Origin: Hyphomicrobiales bacterium
Lineage (GTDB): Bacteria; Pseudomonadota; Alphaproteobacteria; Rhizobiales; JAKIUO01
Length of the DNA: 14,043 bases
Direction of reading: 5' to 3'
Assembly: GCA_027069645.1 (NCBI GenBank)
Contig: JALXEI010000236.1
Span: 1 to 14,043, forward strand
Shown here: positions 12,229-14,043 of the stretch, in pieces
Numbering within the stretch: position 1 is the stretch's first letter
How the letters are laid out: every line of letters starts with the position of its first letter
Notes under the pieces: generated by a model
Database searches by the model: none
Told to the model about the DNA's origin: nothing
Seen by the model: the letters and a program-made list of their open reading frames with translations, nothing else
Made by a program: the position numbers and the translations under genes

Positions 12229-12660
12229 ATGAATGTATCGACAATATTGCAAAACAAGGGTTCGGATGTTGTAACCCGCACACCGGACGTGACACTGAAC
12301 GAGATCGTTCAATTATTGAACGAGCATAAAATCGGTTCGGTGGTGATCGTTGAAAACAGTGGCACGGTGTGCGGTATCGTTTCGGAACGGGATGTTGTCA
12401 ACGCCATCGCGACGCGAAGCGGTTCGGTTCTCGATGAGCCGGTGAGCGACTGCATGACGAAAAATGTCTTTACCTGCAAGCGCGAGGATACGCTGGAAAA
12501 GCTTATGGCCGAGATGACCGAGCACCGTTTTCGTCATTTGCCGGTTGTTGAAGAGGGACAGCTTGTCGGTCTGGTTTCGATTGGCGACGTTGTCAAGCAG
12601 CGTATCGCCGAAGCCGAAATGGAAGCCGCAGCCATGCGCGACTATATTACAACGGGATGA
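12229..12660 (+). CDS. Two-CBS-domain protein
   Basis: The 143-residue product is a tandem CBS pair and little else. CBS1 spans about 8-63, with GSVVIVENSGTVCGIVSERDVVNAI (36-60). CBS2 spans about 74-130, with RFRHLPVVEEGQLVGLVSIGDVVK (100-123). A short acidic helix with EAEMEAAAMRDYI follows, as is typical of stand-alone CBS proteins in proteobacteria. CBS pairs bind adenine nucleotides and regulate partner enzymes or transporters. The partner is not apparent here. AAAAGGAGC gives a strong ribosome site before the ATG. The preceding 214-base gap (12015-12228) includes a consensus TTGACA (12108-12113) but no matching -10 at normal spacing. The gene is convergent with hisI. Confidence 0.9.
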   Translation: MNVSTILQNKGSDVVTRTPDVTLNEIVQLLNEHKIGSVVIVENSGTVCGIVSERDVVNAIATRSGSVLDEPVSDCMTKNVFTCKREDTLEKLMAEMTEHRFRHLPVVEEGQLVGLVSIGDVVKQRIAEAEMEAAAMRDYITTG

Positions 12661-12716
12661 GCTGACAGGCCGTTCTGCAACTTCAGCCTTCGGGTGGAAG
12701 AGGAGCAGCCCCGACT

Positions 12717-13184
12717 TCACGACTGTTTTTTATTGTACACCTCGTCAGGGTCAAAAACGGGTGCTTTTTCCCTGAATTCCAGAGAGAGGTTTTCGGGGGC
12801 CGTTTTTCCCGTGGGGACCGCGCGATAAAAACAGCTTTTGTAGCCGACATGACAGGCGGCGGCGAGACCGTTTTGCCTGACCTTCATCCAGATGGTATCC
12901 TGGTCACAATCCGTGAGCAGCTCGATAATTGTCTGGGTATTGCCGCTGCTTTCCCCTTTTTTCCACAATTTGTTGCGCGAGCGGCTCCAGTAATGGGCGA
13001 CACCGGTTTCTATGGAAAGGGCGAGGGCCTGTTCATTCATCCACGCCATCATCAGCACATCGCCCGTCTGTACATCGGTGGCAATGGCGGGGATCAGGCC
13101 CCTGTCATCGAAGGCGGGTGTGAATGAGGTCCCCGTCTCAAGCTCGTGTTTGTCGCGAGGGCGGGCAAAGACGGGGGTGCTCAT
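12717..13184 (-). CDS. hisI: Phosphoribosyl-AMP cyclohydrolase
   Basis: HisI opens the purine ring of phosphoribosyl-AMP, the third step of histidine biosynthesis, using zinc and magnesium. The 155-residue product is a single-domain HisI without the HisE pyrophosphatase domain, as usual in alphaproteobacteria. Motifs are [13 protein letters not shown] (42-54), [21 protein letters not shown] (64-84), the metal-binding DCDQD (92-96), and [11 protein letters not shown] with zinc-ligand candidates Cys111 and Cys118, together with Cys93. I chose ATG 13184, preceded by AGGAA. The frame extends upstream to 13307, but that part lies within folE and is not HisI-like. It follows folE by 10 bases and is probably cotranscribed with it. 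Confidence 0.95.
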   Translation of the reverse strand: MSTPVFARPRDKHELETGTSFTPAFDDRGLIPAIATDVQTGDVLMMAWMNEQALALSIETGVAHYWSRSRNKLWKKGESSGNTQTIIELLTDCDQDTIWMKVRQNGLAAACHVGYKSCFYRAVPTGKTAPENLSLEFREKAPVFDPDEVYNKKQS

Positions 13185-13194
13185 GCTTTTATTC

Positions 13195-13833
13195 CTAGTC
13201 ATCGTCCCTGACGAGGTCGATAAAGCGGCTTTGCAAATTCTGGTCGGTTTTGAAAACACCGGTGAATTTGGTGGTGATGGTGGAAACATTGGGTTTCTGG
13301 ACACCACGCAGTGACATGCACTGATGTACAGCCTCGATCATCACGGCGACGCCCTTGGGCTTCAGAGCCTCGTCGATGGCTCCGGTGATCTGCGCCGTCA
13401 TGGTTTCCTGGGTCTGCAAGCGGCGTGCATATATTTCAACGACGCGTGCCAGTTTGGAGATGCCCACCACCTTTCCGGTCGGGAAATAGGCCACATGGGC
13501 CTTGCCAAGGAAGGGGATCATATGGTGTTCGCAATGGGAATTGATGTCGATGTCCCGCAACATGACAATATCGTCATAGCCGCTGTCTTCATCAAAAATG
13601 CGTGACAGCACTTTCACCGGGTCCTGGTCATAGCCCTTGAAAAAATCATTGTAGGCGTTGACGACCCGCTTGGGGGTGTCGAGCAGTCCGTTTCTTGAAG
13701 GATCGTCACCGGCCCAGCGTATGAGTGTCCGTACGGCTTCTTCGGCCTCTTCGCGCGACGGGCGGACAATTTTGCCTCCGGAGGTCGCCGTTTCGGTCTT
13801 TTCTTTCGGCAGTTTTTTAGCGATAGCGTCCAT
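13195..13833 (-). CDS. folE: GTP cyclohydrolase I
   Basis: FolE converts GTP to dihydroneopterin triphosphate, the first step of folate (tetrahydropterin) synthesis. The 212-residue product has the normal length. It has [14 protein letters not shown] (52-65) and the [10 protein letters not shown] motif giving zinc ligands Cys101 and His104, with Cys172 in [32 protein letters not shown] (121-143) is the classic signature. I chose ATG 13833 with AGAAGG 5 bases upstream; a GTG two codons earlier (13839) is almost equally placed. The N-terminal 25 residues are charged and variable, as in homologues. It is the first gene of a folE-hisI pair. Its promoter should lie in 13834-14043, where I found no strong match. 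Confidence 0.96.
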   Translation of the reverse strand: MDAIAKKLPKEKTETATSGGKIVRPSREEAEEAVRTLIRWAGDDPSRNGLLDTPKRVVNAYNDFFKGYDQDPVKVLSRIFDEDSGYDDIVMLRDIDINSHCEHHMIPFLGKAHVAYFPTGKVVGISKLARVVEIYARRLQTQETMTAQITGAIDEALKPKGVAVMIEAVHQCMSLRGVQKPNVSTITTKFTGVFKTDQNLQSRFIDLVRDDD

Positions 13834-14043
13834 CGTCACCTTCTCTCACCTTCAATTTGGTTGCGGCCCGAAATTGTGTCACGGGTCGTATACAGGCAGA
13901 ATAACCGTTTCCGGGCGCGGTTGGCTCTGTGGCAAACCGCCCCTGGCAGGCTGTGATCATCCGTTATATGCAACTGTCATTGTAACAGGATTGCCTGCCC
14001 GATCCACGCCTTGCGGTCACCTTGTTCAGGTAACCATATATAT

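Noticed and set aside
11636..12295. 219-codon minus-strand frame opposite the rhomboid gene
   Set aside because: It is Pro/Ser/Arg-rich antisense of a conserved protease and spans into the next intergenic gap without a ribosome site.
12694..12729. Terminator-like hairpin between CBS gene and hisI
   Set aside because: The stem GTGGAAG/CTTCAC has a bulge and a 14-base loop, and the T-run starts several bases after it; too weak to list as a feature.
13185..13307. N-terminal extension of HisI into folE
   Set aside because: The extra residues come from the out-of-frame end of folE; ATG 13184 has a ribosome site and starts at the normal HisI position.

Overview
The window looks like ordinary core chromosome of an alphaproteobacterium with medium to slightly high GC and AT-rich intergenic gaps. 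I infer this from the rnc-era-recO gene order, the PAS_5/DUF1457-type protein, the PetP-like MarR regulator beside an OmpR-type regulator and kinase, the folE-hisI pair, and an IlvE of the short alphaproteobacterial type. I cannot name a genus. I see no rRNA, tRNA, CRISPR array, insertion sequence, integrase or phage gene.

Layout. 1-1825 (+): 3' end of rnc, then era and recO, tightly packed (RNA processing, ribosome assembly, DNA repair). 1826-2593: AT-rich gap with a promoter-like sequence, a secreted DUF2147-like protein and a strong terminator. 2705-3106 (-): orphan three-helix membrane protein, divergent from ald. 3445-4533 (+): alanine dehydrogenase, followed by a terminator. 4603-5110 (+): a short unit with a promoter-like sequence, a leader with several inverted repeats, an 18-codon leader ORF, a 43-residue one-helix membrane protein and a terminator. 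5149-5490 (+): csaA. 5497-8236 (-): sensor kinase, OmpR-type response regulator and MarR-type regulator, transcribed MarR-regulator-kinase. 8359-9240 (+): ilvE, divergent from that operon. 9277-9759 (-): moaE without moaD. 10008-10337 (+): orphan lipoprotein. 10352-10966 (-): PAS-domain protein. 11220-12014 (+): rhomboid protease. 12229-12660 (+): two-CBS-domain protein. 12717-13833 (-): folE then hisI.

Most genes are housekeeping or common regulators, with their expected active-site residues visible. Central nitrogen metabolism is represented by Ald (alanine/pyruvate), IlvE (branched-chain amino acids) and HisI (histidine). Cofactor synthesis is represented by FolE (folate/pterin) and MoaE (molybdopterin). 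The MarR-regulator-kinase group is the regulatory centre of the window.

The least ordinary part is 4603-4941. A well-formed ribosome binding site serves an 18-codon ORF. That ORF runs through a perfect 5-bp hairpin that would mask the ribosome binding site of the overlapping membrane-peptide gene. This predicts that the small membrane protein is made only when the leader peptide is translated. I found no clear case for a larger undescribed multi-gene system.
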